NCBI RefSeq assembly: GCF_008014745.1
Contig: NZ_VPFD01000015.1
Location: 62,001-126,000 of the forward strand
Length of the DNA stretch: 64,000 bases
Direction of reading: 5' to 3'
Origin: Massilia arenae
Lineage (GTDB): Bacteria > Pseudomonadota > Gammaproteobacteria > Burkholderiales > Burkholderiaceae_D
Positions within the stretch are counted from its first letter, which is position 1; the number at the start of each line of letters is the position of its first letter. The notes below the pieces were generated by a model. It saw nothing but the letters and a program-made list of their open reading frames with translations, did no database searches and was not told the origin of the DNA. A program made the translations under genes and the position numbers. Of this stretch, positions 10,132 through 18,248 are shown in pieces.

Positions 10132-11160
10132 AGCCATGGTGCTCGACGCCGAACCGGCACTGCCGCCCAGGCCCAGCGCGGCGTCGGACGCGCCGCGCGA
10201 GAAGATGCGCACGCCGCTGCGCTGCTTGTCCAGGCTCGACGTACCGCCCGTCAGCGAGCCGGTTTGCGTGTCGCGCTGCAGCGAGTCGCTGCGGATAGAG
10301 CCGTCCAGGGCCGAACCCTGGAGCGACGAGCCGGCCGCGGCCGCACCCAGCGAGCTGCCGGCCAGGGGGCTGGCGCCGGCCGCCGACGTGGTCTTGCCCT
10401 GGGCCGCGATGCGGTCGTTATCCAGCTGCGCGCTGCCGGCCGAGAGGCCGCCCTGCTGGCTGCTGTCGAACGGCGCATTCTGCACCGGGTCGTCGCGCAG
10501 GGTCGAGCTTTGCAGCGAGGTGCCGCCGGTGGCGGTCAGGCCGCTGGTGCCCAGCGATTCCTGGTGGGTGCCGCCCACGGTCTGGCCCTGGTTCAGGGAA
10601 CCTTGCTGGAACAGTTCGCGGTCGCCCGGATTGTCGAGTTTTGGCGTCGGTGCGGCCTGGGCGTTGCCCAGCGAGCCCGATTGGGCCGACATCGACGACG
10701 ATTGCTGCATGCCGGCGCTGCTGCCCATGCGCATGGCGCCGGCGCTGATGCCGCTCGATCCGATGTCCGGGGTGCCGGTCGCGTTCTCGTCGATGTCGGT
10801 CGGGCCGTAGCGCTCGACGATGTCAGCGCCGCGCTCGACTTCCGGCAGCGAATTCGCGACCAGGGTCAGCACATGGTGGCCGCGAGTGACGGCGCCCTCG
10901 TAGCGGCTCACGTGTTCGGCGTTATCCGAACCAAACAGGTCGCTGAAGAAATTCTTGATGCTGGCGGTGATGCCGGTATCGCCGTCGTGGCTGCGTTCGA
11001 TGTTGAGGTCGGAACGGCCGGTCAGGCTGTCGGTCTGGCCGGTTGGGTCGGCGTTGGACAGGCGGACGTCGGTACGGGTAAAGCCAGACGACAGCAGTTC
11101 GTTCATCGCGTTCTGCGCGTCGGTGCGGTTGTCGAACACCGCGACAAGTGTATGTTGCAT
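9067..11160 (-). CDS. YflT-like general stress domain protein with Ser/Gly-rich linker and four C-terminal YYRNHW-type repeats
   Basis: 697 residues in three parts. Residues 1 to about 125 (MQHTLVAVFDNRTDAQNAM) resemble the YflT/general stress protein 17M domain. Residues about 126-340 are a low-complexity Ser/Gly/Gln/Asp linker. Residues about 344-697 are four repeats of about 85-90 residues, each with YYRNHWNSTYG, a Y-x-PAYSYGSE motif, W-D-x-VETDLRSDWD and a TWDKMKSAVRHGWDRM segment, separated by Asp-rich hinges. There is no signal peptide or membrane segment. Function unknown; an envelope or cytosolic stress role is inferred only from the N-terminal domain. Transcription appears monocistronic. 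Confidence 0.8.
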   Translation of the reverse strand: MQHTLVAVFDNRTDAQNAMNELLSSGFTRTDVRLSNADPTGQTDSLTGRSDLNIERSHDGDTGITASIKNFFSDLFGSDNAEHVSRYEGAVTRGHHVLTLVANSLPEVERGADIVERYGPTDIDENATGTPDIGSSGISAGAMRMGSSAGMQQSSSMSAQSGSLGNAQAAPTPKLDNPGDRELFQQGSLNQGQTVGGTHQESLGTSGLTATGGTSLQSSTLRDDPVQNAPFDSSQQGGLSAGSAQLDNDRIAAQGKTTSAAGASPLAGSSLGAAAAGSSLQGSALDGSIRSDSLQRDTQTGSLTGGTSSLDKQRSGVRIFSRGASDAALGLGGSAGSASSTMAGYDDDSYYRNHFNTTYGATGAAYDDYLPAYSYGSEAARSGRYTNRAWDDIETDLHSDWDSRYATGGEPSTWEKMKAAVRHGWERMTRDDDDDLYRSHYDSTYASSGTKFEELKPAYAYGSEARRSELYRNQPWDDVEGTLRTGWDNRIDGTRDFSTTGSDASEPSAWDRVKNAVRHGWDRMSDDNDDDVYYRNHWNSTYGAAGGAYDEYRPAYSYGSEMARNDQYRGRSWDAVETDLRSDWDRRYPGDGGPSTWDKMKSAVRRGWDRMTDDDNDAYYRNHWNSVYGAGSEAYDEYRPAYSYGSEMALNDKYRGRPWNDVETDLRSDWDTRYPGEQSTWEKMKSAVRHGWDRMMR

Positions 11161-11360
11161 GGTCGTTCCTCCGAAAAAATAGTGGTACTAACGCCGGCGG
11201 CGAAGTTGCCGCTGCTTGTGCGCTTTGTTGTCAAGATTACTCCAATACTGATGGGGCTCGCGCACCATTGACCATTAGAAAATTTATGTCAGGACAAAGA
11301 GAAATGCGGCGTCGGACCACCTTCCCGCGGGTACGTAGGAGCAGGACGACAAGGGGAGAA

Positions 11361-11407
11361 ATGCCGGGCGTTCACCCGGCATGGACAGCGCACCGGAGCC
11401 GGTGCGC
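11361..11407 (-). terminator. two adjacent perfect hairpins after the small 11.4 kb gene
   Basis: On the minus strand a 9-bp GCGCACCGG stem (11388-11396 with 11399-11407) is followed by an 8-bp ATGCCGGG stem (11361-11368 with 11375-11382), then TTCTCCCC. The second resembles an intrinsic terminator with a weak T-tract. They begin six bases after the stop of the 87-residue gene. Confidence 0.55.
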
Positions 11408-11412
11408 CGGGG

Positions 11413-11676
11413 TTAGGCGAAGGGATTATCGATGGTCTTGACCTCGGGCGGCGGGAGCGCGTCGGGCAGCTCGCGCGCCTCGAGCGCGGCGACGATCTCG
11501 CCCAGCAGTGCGTGCAGGCGGCGCGCCTTGTCCAGTCCAGGAACGTCGGCGGTCAGGTCGACGTCGCCCGAGATCGTGATGCGGTCGACCCGGTTTTCCA
11601 GCATCAGGTCGCCAATGCCGGCGACGTCGGCTTCGTTGGCGAACGGGGTGAAGGCGGCGGGTTTCTTCTTGCTCAT
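11413..11676 (-). CDS. small conserved-looking protein of unknown function (87 aa)
   Basis: Soluble 87-residue protein without recognised motif. The middle part (LMLENRVDRITISGDVDLTADVPGLDKARRL) looks like a strand-strand-helix unit, and the C-terminus is Pro-rich. It begins nine bases after the stop of the nuclease gene on the same strand, so the two are probably one transcript ending at paired hairpins. That linkage could mean a role with the nuclease, for example immunity or chaperoning, but no evidence beyond position exists. Confidence 0.7.
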   Translation of the reverse strand: MSKKKPAAFTPFANEADVAGIGDLMLENRVDRITISGDVDLTADVPGLDKARRLHALLGEIVAALEARELPDALPPPEVKTIDNPFA

Positions 11677-11685
11677 GGCTTTCCT

Positions 11686-12474
11686 TTACGATCGGTTCTT
11701 GCGCTGCTTGATCTTGGGCAGGCGCAGCATGCGTTCCTTTTCCCTCGTCGACAGCGAAGGCAGCAGTTCAATGCCGACGATGCGCTCCAGTTCAGCCACC
11801 GGCACCACATTGATCGGCGCGTCGGCGCGGTTCTCGGTGAACCAGGCGGCGGCCAGTTTCTGGCGCGGACTGTACACCACCTTGTACATATGGCTCGGCA
11901 CGATCACGTTGCCCACCTTCTTGAGACTGGACCCGAGGAAGGCCGGGCCGGTGATCACGTACAACTCCCCTTCCTTCTTCGCCATGGTCCGCACCGCGCC
12001 CTCGATCGGAGCCCAGATGTGGCGGTTGTGGTCGCGGTCCTGCGGGACCATATTGGCCAGCGAAAAGCTCTCGCGCTGGGTGCGGCGGTCGGGCATGTTC
12101 GCGTTCGGCGCCAAGTGGCCGCGGTCGAAGCCGCTGCGCGCATAGTCCGACAGCTCGGCGCGCTGGCCGCGCGGCAGGCGCTGCTCGGCGTGGAACTTGT
12201 CGTCGCGGTCCAGGCCCTGGGCCCGCTTGAGGTTAGCGGCGCTCACGTGCTCGGCCGACCACAGCGGCGTGCGGGTCACGCCCGAATGCACGACCCCGAA
12301 CACGCCGTAGCATAGTTCGCGGGTGGAGGTGGCCAATTTCTGGTTGCGGATCTCGGGCGCGCGGCCGTCGAGGTAGTGGACCGGGCAACTGGCGGCCTGG
12401 GCCGCACCGGCGGCGATCAGGGCGCCGGCGACGGCAAGGCGGGCGAAGAGTCGGCCCAAGGTGGAGCGAAGCAT
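11686..12474 (-). CDS. secreted DNA/RNA non-specific endonuclease (NUC family)
   Basis: 262 residues with an N-terminal signal peptide ending near AAQAA at 28, so exported. The beta-beta-alpha-metal nuclease motif DRGHLAPNANM is at 117-127 with catalytic His120, followed by the metal-binding Asn141 in LANMVPQ and the helix with NRHIWAPIE. These are hallmarks of the Serratia nuclease/NucA/EndoG family, which cuts DNA and RNA without sequence preference. It may scavenge nucleotides or defend the cell surface. An 87-residue partner gene follows. Confidence 0.92.
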   Translation of the reverse strand: MLRSTLGRLFARLAVAGALIAAGAAQAASCPVHYLDGRAPEIRNQKLATSTRELCYGVFGVVHSGVTRTPLWSAEHVSAANLKRAQGLDRDDKFHAEQRLPRGQRAELSDYARSGFDRGHLAPNANMPDRRTQRESFSLANMVPQDRDHNRHIWAPIEGAVRTMAKKEGELYVITGPAFLGSSLKKVGNVIVPSHMYKVVYSPRQKLAAAWFTENRADAPINVVPVAELERIVGIELLPSLSTREKERMLRLPKIKQRKNRS

Positions 12475-12571
12475 GATGAGACGGCGTTGGTGAAGAAAGC
12501 GGGCATTTTAGCTGAGCATATGCCCATGGGTATCAATTTCGGGTGCATACGCGCGCACGATTGCCAAAGCA

Positions 12572-12585
12572 ATTCCACGTGGAAT
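12572..12585. promoter_or_regulatory. 14-bp perfect palindrome between divergent genes
   Basis: ATTCCACGTGGAAT lies 60 bases upstream of the ATG at 12645 and 98 bases upstream of the nuclease start, in an AT-rich stretch containing TAAAAT at 12590-12595. It is a candidate operator for one or both divergent genes; the cognate regulator is unknown. Confidence 0.4.
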
Positions 12586-12644
12586 GTTTTAAAATTAACG
12601 CTTTCTCAATAAGATTTTCCATTTGGGAAACATATTCACCAAGA

Positions 12645-13037
12645 ATGATGCACCCGCCGATCCCGGAGGATCTACGCCGTTTCGTCCTGACGAGCATTCC
12701 CTCCGTGCCCTTCCTGGAAGCCCTGCTGCTGCTGCGCGCCGACCCCACCCAGCAGTGGGAAAGCGCGATGCTGGCCAGCCGGCTCTACATCCGCGAGCGT
12801 GTGGCGAGCCAGCTGCTGGCCGATCTGTGTACGGCGGGCATTGCGCAATCCTGCGGTCCTCCCGTCGCCCACTGCTACCGCTACGAGCCCGTCAGCGAGA
12901 CCCTGCGCGAACGCATCGACCGTCTGGCTGACCTATACGCGCGGCAACTGGTGGATGTCACCCACCTGATCCACTCCAGCCTCGAGCGCCAGGCCTGGCA
13001 GTTCGCCGATGCCTTCCGCCTGCGCAAGGACGAGTGA
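12645..13037 (+). CDS. small helical protein, possibly winged-helix-like, of unknown function
   Basis: 130 residues if started at MMHPPIPEDL; an upstream in-frame ATG at 12543 would add 34 unlikely residues over the promoter. The central part (WESAMLASRLYIRERVASQLLADLCTAGI) reads like a helix-turn-helix with recognition helix, followed by a strand pair (YRYEP) and a long C-terminal helix, the outline of a winged helix. No DNA-binding family is recognised with certainty. Two tiny membrane-protein genes follow on the same strand after 115 bases and may be its functional partners. Confidence 0.7.
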   Translation: MMHPPIPEDLRRFVLTSIPSVPFLEALLLLRADPTQQWESAMLASRLYIRERVASQLLADLCTAGIAQSCGPPVAHCYRYEPVSETLRERIDRLADLYARQLVDVTHLIHSSLERQAWQFADAFRLRKDE

Positions 13038-13152
13038 ATGCGGCAGGTGGCAAGCTGGGTTGTATGCAATAAACTGAAGCACTAATCAGTCGCAATGAGC
13101 GGGCGCCAGGCGCCGACAACAATAATGAGCATTACCTTCGGGACGATGTGAT

Positions 13153-13413
13153 ATGGGCGAAGTGATCTATACCCTCTGCATGCTGACCTCGCTGAGCTGC
13201 GCCGTGCTGCTGTTCGCCGGCTACCGGCGCACGCGCCTGCGGCTCCTGTTCTGGAGCGGCGCCTGTTTTGCGGGCATGACCTTGAATAATTTTTTGCTGT
13301 TATTGGACAAGGTCGTGTTCCCGACCCAGGTCGATTTGCTGCCATGGCGCCAGGCCAGCGCGCTGGTGGCCTGCCTGCTCCTGCTGTACGGCCTGATCTA
13401 CGAGAAGGAGTGA
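13153..13413 (+). CDS. small membrane protein, DUF5985-like
   Basis: 86 residues with about three membrane helices: 3-22, 30-51 and 66-81. A basic loop (YRRTRLRLL) lies between the first two. It is paired with a similar-sized gene four bases downstream and resembles that gene in pattern (R-x-R-x-x-F-W, loop, LLYGLIxEK end), so the two are probably diverged paralogues acting together. I recognise the pattern as DUF5985-like, with no known function. Confidence 0.75.
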   Translation: MGEVIYTLCMLTSLSCAVLLFAGYRRTRLRLLFWSGACFAGMTLNNFLLLLDKVVFPTQVDLLPWRQASALVACLLLLYGLIYEKE

Positions 13414-13417
13414 AGCG

Positions 13418-13687
13418 ATGACCCATATGCTGGCCGGCGCCATCGCCATGGCGTCCCTGATCATCGCCCTTTTCTTCTTGCGCTTCTGGCGCGCCAGCGG
13501 CGACCGTTTCTTCCTGTATTTCGCCCTGTCGTTCGGGATCGAGGGCTTGCACCGCGTGTACGCGGTAATGCGCGACAGCGGCGGCGAGGATTCGCCACTG
13601 CACTATCTGATCAGGCTGCTGGCCTATGGCTTGATCTTGTGGGCCATCCTTGAAAAAAACCTGCCGCGCAAGAAGCGCCGCCCATGA
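13418..13687 (+). CDS. small membrane protein, DUF5985-like, second of a pair
   Basis: 89 residues with three predicted membrane helices (about 3-20, 29-48, 62-78) and a strongly basic tail KNLPRKKRRP. Conserved-looking features include FFLRFWRASGDRFFLYFALSF and an internal acidic DSGGEDS loop. The start lies four bases after the stop of the first small gene, so they are translated together. Function unknown. Confidence 0.75.
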   Translation: MTHMLAGAIAMASLIIALFFLRFWRASGDRFFLYFALSFGIEGLHRVYAVMRDSGGEDSPLHYLIRLLAYGLILWAILEKNLPRKKRRP

Positions 13688-13790
13688 ACCCGGCAAGCCG
13701 CCGCGGGCCGGAATCCGACCGCTGGCGTGCGCCTGACGTGGGGGCGCTGCGCCATAATCGGAGCATGTCAAACACACCATGGAGGTCGGC

Positions 13791-14051
13791 GTGAGCACTC
13801 CCGATAACTCAGACCGCAAGCAGGAAGCCCCGGTTCCCGCAGGTGGCCAGGACAACCGTTCCGACAACCTGCTACCAGGCGAAGAAGGCGCCGAGGACGG
13901 CCGCTTCGACGTGGCCGAAGAAGTCAACCTCGACCAGCAGTCGGACGAGGCGCGCAGGATAGGTCAGGCCCCGTCGCAGGGCATCGCCGACGCCATTCCC
14001 GAGGCGCTGCGCACGCCGGTACCGTCGCAGCAGGTGCCCGACAAGTCCTGA
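13791..14051 (+). CDS. small acidic, probably disordered protein (86 aa)
   Basis: The GTG start is preferred over an ATG four codons earlier because GGAGG sits six bases upstream of it. The sequence is rich in Asp, Glu, Gln and Pro (DNRSDNLLPGEEGAEDGRF, VNLDQQSDEARR) with no hydrophobic core, so it is probably unstructured. No family is recognised. It is followed after 29 bases by a consensus promoter for the kinase gene, so it is likely its own transcript. Confidence 0.6.
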   Translation: MSTPDNSDRKQEAPVPAGGQDNRSDNLLPGEEGAEDGRFDVAEEVNLDQQSDEARRIGQAPSQGIADAIPEALRTPVPSQQVPDKS

Positions 14052-14080
14052 GGCTGGTGCACCGGAATGGCGCAAAATCG

Positions 14081-14109
14081 TTGACACGGCCCGGTTCCGC
14101 ACTTAGATT
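14081..14109 (+). promoter_or_regulatory. sigma-70 promoter of the hybrid kinase gene
   Basis: TTGACA at 14081-14086, a 17-base spacer, then TAGATT at 14104-14109. The perfect -35 and ideal spacing make this the clearest housekeeping promoter in the window. It predicts transcription from about 14116 and a leader near 28 nt before the TTG start. Confidence 0.7.
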
Positions 14110-14143
14110 GCCGAAATAACTATATTATCGGGCTAGCATCATC

Positions 14144-16486
14144 TTGAACGACACCATACCGCACGGCAGCCACAGGAGTGTTCTCTTCATCTGCAAGCGC
14201 GCGATCGACGATCCGATCGTCAACCAGGTCTCGCGCGAACTGGAGCAGGACATCGTGCGCGCCACTACCCCGGCCGACGGCCTGGACCAGGCGCGCACGG
14301 GCGACTTCGCCCTGATCCTGGTCGGCTATTCGGGCGATGCCGAGGGCATGCTCGAGACGGTGCGCGCGGTGCGCGCCAACCCGCGCTCGAATCGCACGCC
14401 GATCGTGGCGCTCGGCCTGCCGCAACCCCTGCCCTTCCCCCAGGAACTGCTGTACGATGCCGGCGCCATCGCCGTGCTGACCGAACCGCTGTCGCCCACG
14501 ATCCTGCGCGCCAAGGCGCGCTTCTACATCGAGGCCTTCAACAGCCAGTTCGAGCGGCACCGCGCCGAAACCGAACTCGAGCAGACCCGCTCGCGCCTGC
14601 AGCGCATCATCGAAGCCGCCGAGCTGGGCATCTGGTCGTGGGACATCGGCGCCGACCGGGTCGAGGCTAACGCCCGCATGGCGGCGCTGTTCGGCGTGCC
14701 GCAGGAGCGCCGCCTCGACGCGCCGCTGGCCACCTACCTCGCGGCCTTCCATCCGGACGACGTCGCGCCGACTGTCGCCCTGATCAATGCGGCCATCGAC
14801 GGCGAAGGCGCCTACGCCGCCACCTACCGCATCCGCGCCGCCGGCGGCGGCTGGCGCTGGATGATCGCGCGCGGCCACGTCGAGTACGACGACCATGGAG
14901 CGCCGCTCAAAGTTCACGGGGTAGTGATGGACGCCACCCGCCAGCGCGAGGCCGAGCAGCAGCTGCATGCCACCGAGGAACGCTACCGCACCGTGTTCGA
15001 CTCGATCGACGAGGGACTGTGCGTGATCGACATGATCTACGATGCCGATGGCACGCCCTGCGACTACCTGTTCATCGAGGCCAATCCGGCCTTCGTCAAG
15101 CACACCGGCCTGGTCGACGCGGTCGGCAAGACGATCCGCCAGATCGTGCCCGCCCACGAGCAGCACTGGTTTGACATCTATGGCCGGGTGGCGCAAACGG
15201 GCGAAGCGGTACGCTTCGAGAACGAGGCCCAGGGCCTGAACCGCTGGTACGACGTGCACGCGACGCGGCTTGGGCCGGCCGAGCGGCAGCGGGTCGCGGT
15301 GCTGTTTACGGATATTACGGAGCGGCGCCTGTCCGAGGCCGCGCTGCGCCGCATGGCGGCCGACCTGTCCGAGGCCAACCGCCTCAAAACCGAGTTCCTC
15401 GCCACCCTGGCGCATGAACTGAGGAATCCCCTGGCGCCGATCCGCAGCGGGCTGCAGTTCATCCGCCGCTCGCCGGCCGACCGCGACGCGGTCAGCCGCG
15501 TGCACGACATCATGGAGCGCCAGCTCGACCACCTGGTGAACCTGGTCGACGACCTGCTGGACGTGGCGCGCATCACGCGCGGCCAGGTCGAGCTGCGGTG
15601 CGAGCGGGTCGACCTGGCGACGATCCTGTCGGCCGCGGTCGAGACCAGCATGCCGCTGATCGAGGCGGCGCGCCACGCTTTCGACCTGCGCCTGCCGCCA
15701 GAAGCGCTCGTACTCGAGGCCGACCCGACCCGCCTGACCCAGGTGGTGAGCAATCTGTTGAACAATGCGGCGCGCTATACGCCCAAGGGCGGCCGCATTG
15801 CGCTCGAGGCCAGGCGCGACGGCGGGCAGGCGGTGGTGACGGTGTCCGACAACGGCATCGGCATCGCGCCCGAGGCGCTGGAAGAGGTGTTCCGCATGTT
15901 CACCCAGGTCGGCCAGGCGCAGCAGCCAGGATCCGGCGGGCTGGGCATCGGCCTGTCGCTGGTGCGCAGCCTGGTCGAGCTGCATGGGGGCAGCGTGAGC
16001 GCCGCCAGCGCCGGCACCAATGCCGGCAGCACCTTCACGGTACGCCTGCCGCTGGTGGCCGATGCCCCTGCAGCGCTTCCGGCAGACGAGGCCGGGATGA
16101 TCGGGACGGTGACCGACGCCGCGCCGCCAGGCCGCAGTGTGCTGGTGGTCGACGACAACCGCGATGCGGCCGAAACCCTGGCTGCCCTGCTCAATATGCT
16201 GGGCCACCGCGCCCCGGTGGCCAACGACGGCCGCCAGGCGCTGCGCATGCTGCCCAGCCTGATGCCGGACGTGGTGTTCCTGGACCTGGGCATGCCGGGC
16301 ATGTCGGGCTACGAGGTAGCGGCGGCAATCAGGGAAGACGCGCGCCTGGACGGCATCCGGCTGGTGGCGTTGACGGGATGGGGTGGCGAAGCCGACCGCG
16401 CCCGGACCAAGGCGGCGGGGTTTGACGAACACCTGACCAAGCCGGCGACGGTGGAGGCGATCGAGGAAGTGCTCAGGAGGGTGTGA
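14144..16486 (+). CDS. hybrid sensor histidine kinase: receiver-like, PAS, PAS, HisKA, HATPase, REC
   Basis: 780-residue soluble hybrid kinase. Residues 10-130 are a receiver-like domain lacking the acidic pocket and phospho-Asp (ALILVGYSG at the usual site). PAS domains follow at about 150-270 and 278-395. The dimerisation motif LATLAHELRNPL has His424; the ATPase domain has the N-box SNLLNNAARY and G-boxes VSDNGIGIA and GSGGLGIGLSL. A C-terminal receiver has Asp670-Asp671 and phospho-acceptor Asp714 in FLDLGMPG. The start must be TTG: a stop lies 27 bases upstream and no ATG or GTG intervenes. No output domain is present, so it probably phosphorelays to a separate regulator. Confidence 0.92.
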   Translation: MNDTIPHGSHRSVLFICKRAIDDPIVNQVSRELEQDIVRATTPADGLDQARTGDFALILVGYSGDAEGMLETVRAVRANPRSNRTPIVALGLPQPLPFPQELLYDAGAIAVLTEPLSPTILRAKARFYIEAFNSQFERHRAETELEQTRSRLQRIIEAAELGIWSWDIGADRVEANARMAALFGVPQERRLDAPLATYLAAFHPDDVAPTVALINAAIDGEGAYAATYRIRAAGGGWRWMIARGHVEYDDHGAPLKVHGVVMDATRQREAEQQLHATEERYRTVFDSIDEGLCVIDMIYDADGTPCDYLFIEANPAFVKHTGLVDAVGKTIRQIVPAHEQHWFDIYGRVAQTGEAVRFENEAQGLNRWYDVHATRLGPAERQRVAVLFTDITERRLSEAALRRMAADLSEANRLKTEFLATLAHELRNPLAPIRSGLQFIRRSPADRDAVSRVHDIMERQLDHLVNLVDDLLDVARITRGQVELRCERVDLATILSAAVETSMPLIEAARHAFDLRLPPEALVLEADPTRLTQVVSNLLNNAARYTPKGGRIALEARRDGGQAVVTVSDNGIGIAPEALEEVFRMFTQVGQAQQPGSGGLGIGLSLVRSLVELHGGSVSAASAGTNAGSTFTVRLPLVADAPAALPADEAGMIGTVTDAAPPGRSVLVVDDNRDAAETLAALLNMLGHRAPVANDGRQALRMLPSLMPDVVFLDLGMPGMSGYEVAAAIREDARLDGIRLVALTGWGGEADRARTKAAGFDEHLTKPATVEAIEEVLRRV

Positions 16487-16526
16487 GCCGTCGATAGCCG
16501 GTCACATGTGAATTTTTTGTTGGCCT

Positions 16527-16639
16527 AGAAACGTCGTCCCCGCGAAGGCGGGGACCCAATTCCTTCGCGCAGCGGCTACGCTCGACGTAGTGGCTTAGCT
16601 AAGTACCTTGGGTCCCCGCCTGCGCGGGGACGACGTGCT
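16527..16639. repeat. REP/BIME-like palindromic element, copy 2
   Basis: Arms 16531-16559 and 16608-16636 pair at 28 of 29 positions, with a 48-base spacer; both arms contain the CCCCGC/GCGGGG mini-hairpin. It sits between the convergent kinase and glycosyltransferase genes, the same context as copy 1 at 8898-9008. The short frame across it encodes the GPRLRGDD peptide, a translation artefact of the element and not a gene. Confidence 0.8.
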
Positions 16640-16675
16640 AAGTGTGCAGGCCGGGTTTGACCGGCCAAACTTTAA

Positions 16676-17854
16676 TTACCCCACCTGCGCCACCGGCAAC
16701 TGCTCCGCCGGCACACGCACCGCTTCCTGGCTGTTGGCAAAGAAGCGCTCGACCTTGTTGCCCGCGACGGCGCTGCCGATCAGCTCGTGCATGCGGCTGG
16801 CGGTCAGGTCCCACGAGGTGCCGGCCACCACTTCGCGCATGCGGCTGGCCTGCGCCTGGCGCTCGTCGTCGCCCAGCGCCAGCTGGCGTTCGCAGGCGGC
16901 GATGAAGTCGGCGTGCGATTCGGCGATTTCCACCACGTCGCCGTATGGCACCTTGACGTCGGTGATCGGGGTCGACACGCATGGCAGCTCGGCCGCCATG
17001 TATTCGAGCACCTTGGTCGGGCTGATGAACTTGGTCGAATCGTTCATCGCGAACGGCAGCAGGCAGACGTCCCAGCCGGCCAGGAACTGCGGCAGCTGGT
17101 CGTAGGTGCGCTGGCCCATGTAATGGACGTTCGGCTGCTTCGGCAGGGTCGCCGGGTCGATCTTGACGACCGGGCCGACCAGCACGATCTGCCATTCAGG
17201 GTGGGCATCGGCCATGCTCGAGACCAGGTCGACGTCGAAGCGCTCGTCGATCACGCCATAGAAGCCCAGGCGCGGATGCGCGATGTGGGCCTGGTCCGGG
17301 TGCGAGATGGCGCGATCCTGGGCCTGGCGGAAGTGCTTGGCGTCGACGCTGCTCGAGAAGCAGTGGGCGTTGGCGTGGCGGTCGCGTTTCGACTGGTACA
17401 GGCTCGGGCCGCCGGTGAAGACGACGTCGGCGATGTTCAGCAGTGCGCTTTCGCGCTGCAGCAGCTGCTTCGGCGCATTCTTGAACATGGCCAGTTCGTC
17501 CATGCAGTCGTAGATGACCTTGGACGGCTTGAAGACCTGCAGCAGCGGCAGCGCCATCGGGGTATAGAACCAGACGATCGGCGCCTCGTCCTCGGGCACC
17601 AGGTTGGCCAGCAGCGCCTGCAGGGTCGGCAGCTGGTCGTCATGGAAGCCGAATTGATGGATCGGCGTGTGCGGACGGCAGACGGTGATGTTCGGCGCGA
17701 CCACGGTCTTTTCCAGGCGCGCCTCGCCCTCGGTATGCATCGGTTCTTCGACGAAGAGGACGTTGTAGTGTTCGGCCAGGCGGGTCATCAGGTGCTGTGG
17801 GCGTTGGAACACGAAATCCCAGCGGAGGTGGCAAAACACGATCAGGGTCGGCAT
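16676..17854 (-). CDS. glycosyltransferase, GT-B fold
   Basis: 392 residues starting at MPTLIVFCHLRWDFVFQRPQH, with AGGA upstream; an earlier in-frame start would add an implausible Arg/Pro-rich extension. The N-terminal half has the RWDFVFQRPQHLM signature seen in a family of bacterial family-1-like transferases. The C-terminal half has LGFYGVIDERFD, WQIVLVGPVV and the nucleotide-sugar site FISPTKVLEYMAAELPCVST with the EX7E-type Glu. There is no membrane segment. Likely transfers a sugar in surface polysaccharide or glycolipid synthesis; donor and acceptor cannot be told. Confidence 0.85.
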   Translation of the reverse strand: MPTLIVFCHLRWDFVFQRPQHLMTRLAEHYNVLFVEEPMHTEGEARLEKTVVAPNITVCRPHTPIHQFGFHDDQLPTLQALLANLVPEDEAPIVWFYTPMALPLLQVFKPSKVIYDCMDELAMFKNAPKQLLQRESALLNIADVVFTGGPSLYQSKRDRHANAHCFSSSVDAKHFRQAQDRAISHPDQAHIAHPRLGFYGVIDERFDVDLVSSMADAHPEWQIVLVGPVVKIDPATLPKQPNVHYMGQRTYDQLPQFLAGWDVCLLPFAMNDSTKFISPTKVLEYMAAELPCVSTPITDVKVPYGDVVEIAESHADFIAACERQLALGDDERQAQASRMREVVAGTSWDLTASRMHELIGSAVAGNKVERFFANSQEAVRVPAEQLPVAQVG

Positions 17855-18248
17855 GTCGATTTCCTTTCGCCTTGGCGGCGCTCTAGTTGTTGGTAAGGTC
17901 AAACCGGACCGCTTCTTCTCTCTCTCACAAGGGCGTGGCGCAGCTTGGGAAGCCGGTCGGACCAAGGAATCGTATCATGCAATTTTCCCAATATTTTCAG
18001 TTGTGCAAAGCAACATTTCACCGGCTGTAACAAAATATTGCGAAGCACTGTTGGGCTTCATAGGGAGAGTCCGTCTATCGAGCAATTTTCTGTAAGGGGC
18101 GTCCTACACCAACACAGGATAATCCACTACGAAAATCCGGCAAAAACTTTACTGTTTGCACTGAAATCGGGGGCCGAAAGCGCCCCGTTACCGCCCTCGC
18201 GGCCAGGATCCGCGAAGATCTGGCCGGCGGGCGATGGGGGATGGAGTA
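17855..18248. other. 394-base gap, AT-rich leader between DUF2863 and glycosyltransferase genes
   Basis: No gene is supported here. The middle (17975-18150) is clearly richer in A/T than its surroundings. It contains a perfect 9-bp inverted repeat, described separately. Open frames across it lack a ribosome site and are low-complexity at the ends. Confidence 0.6.
17989..18040. promoter_or_regulatory. 9-bp inverted repeat in the glycosyltransferase upstream region
   Basis: CAATATTTT at 17989-17997 is matched by AAAATATTG at 18032-18040. The 34-base interval contains a smaller GTTG/CAAC hairpin. It lies 135 bases upstream of the glycosyltransferase start and could be an operator, a DNA bend or an RNA stem. 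Confidence 0.35.
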
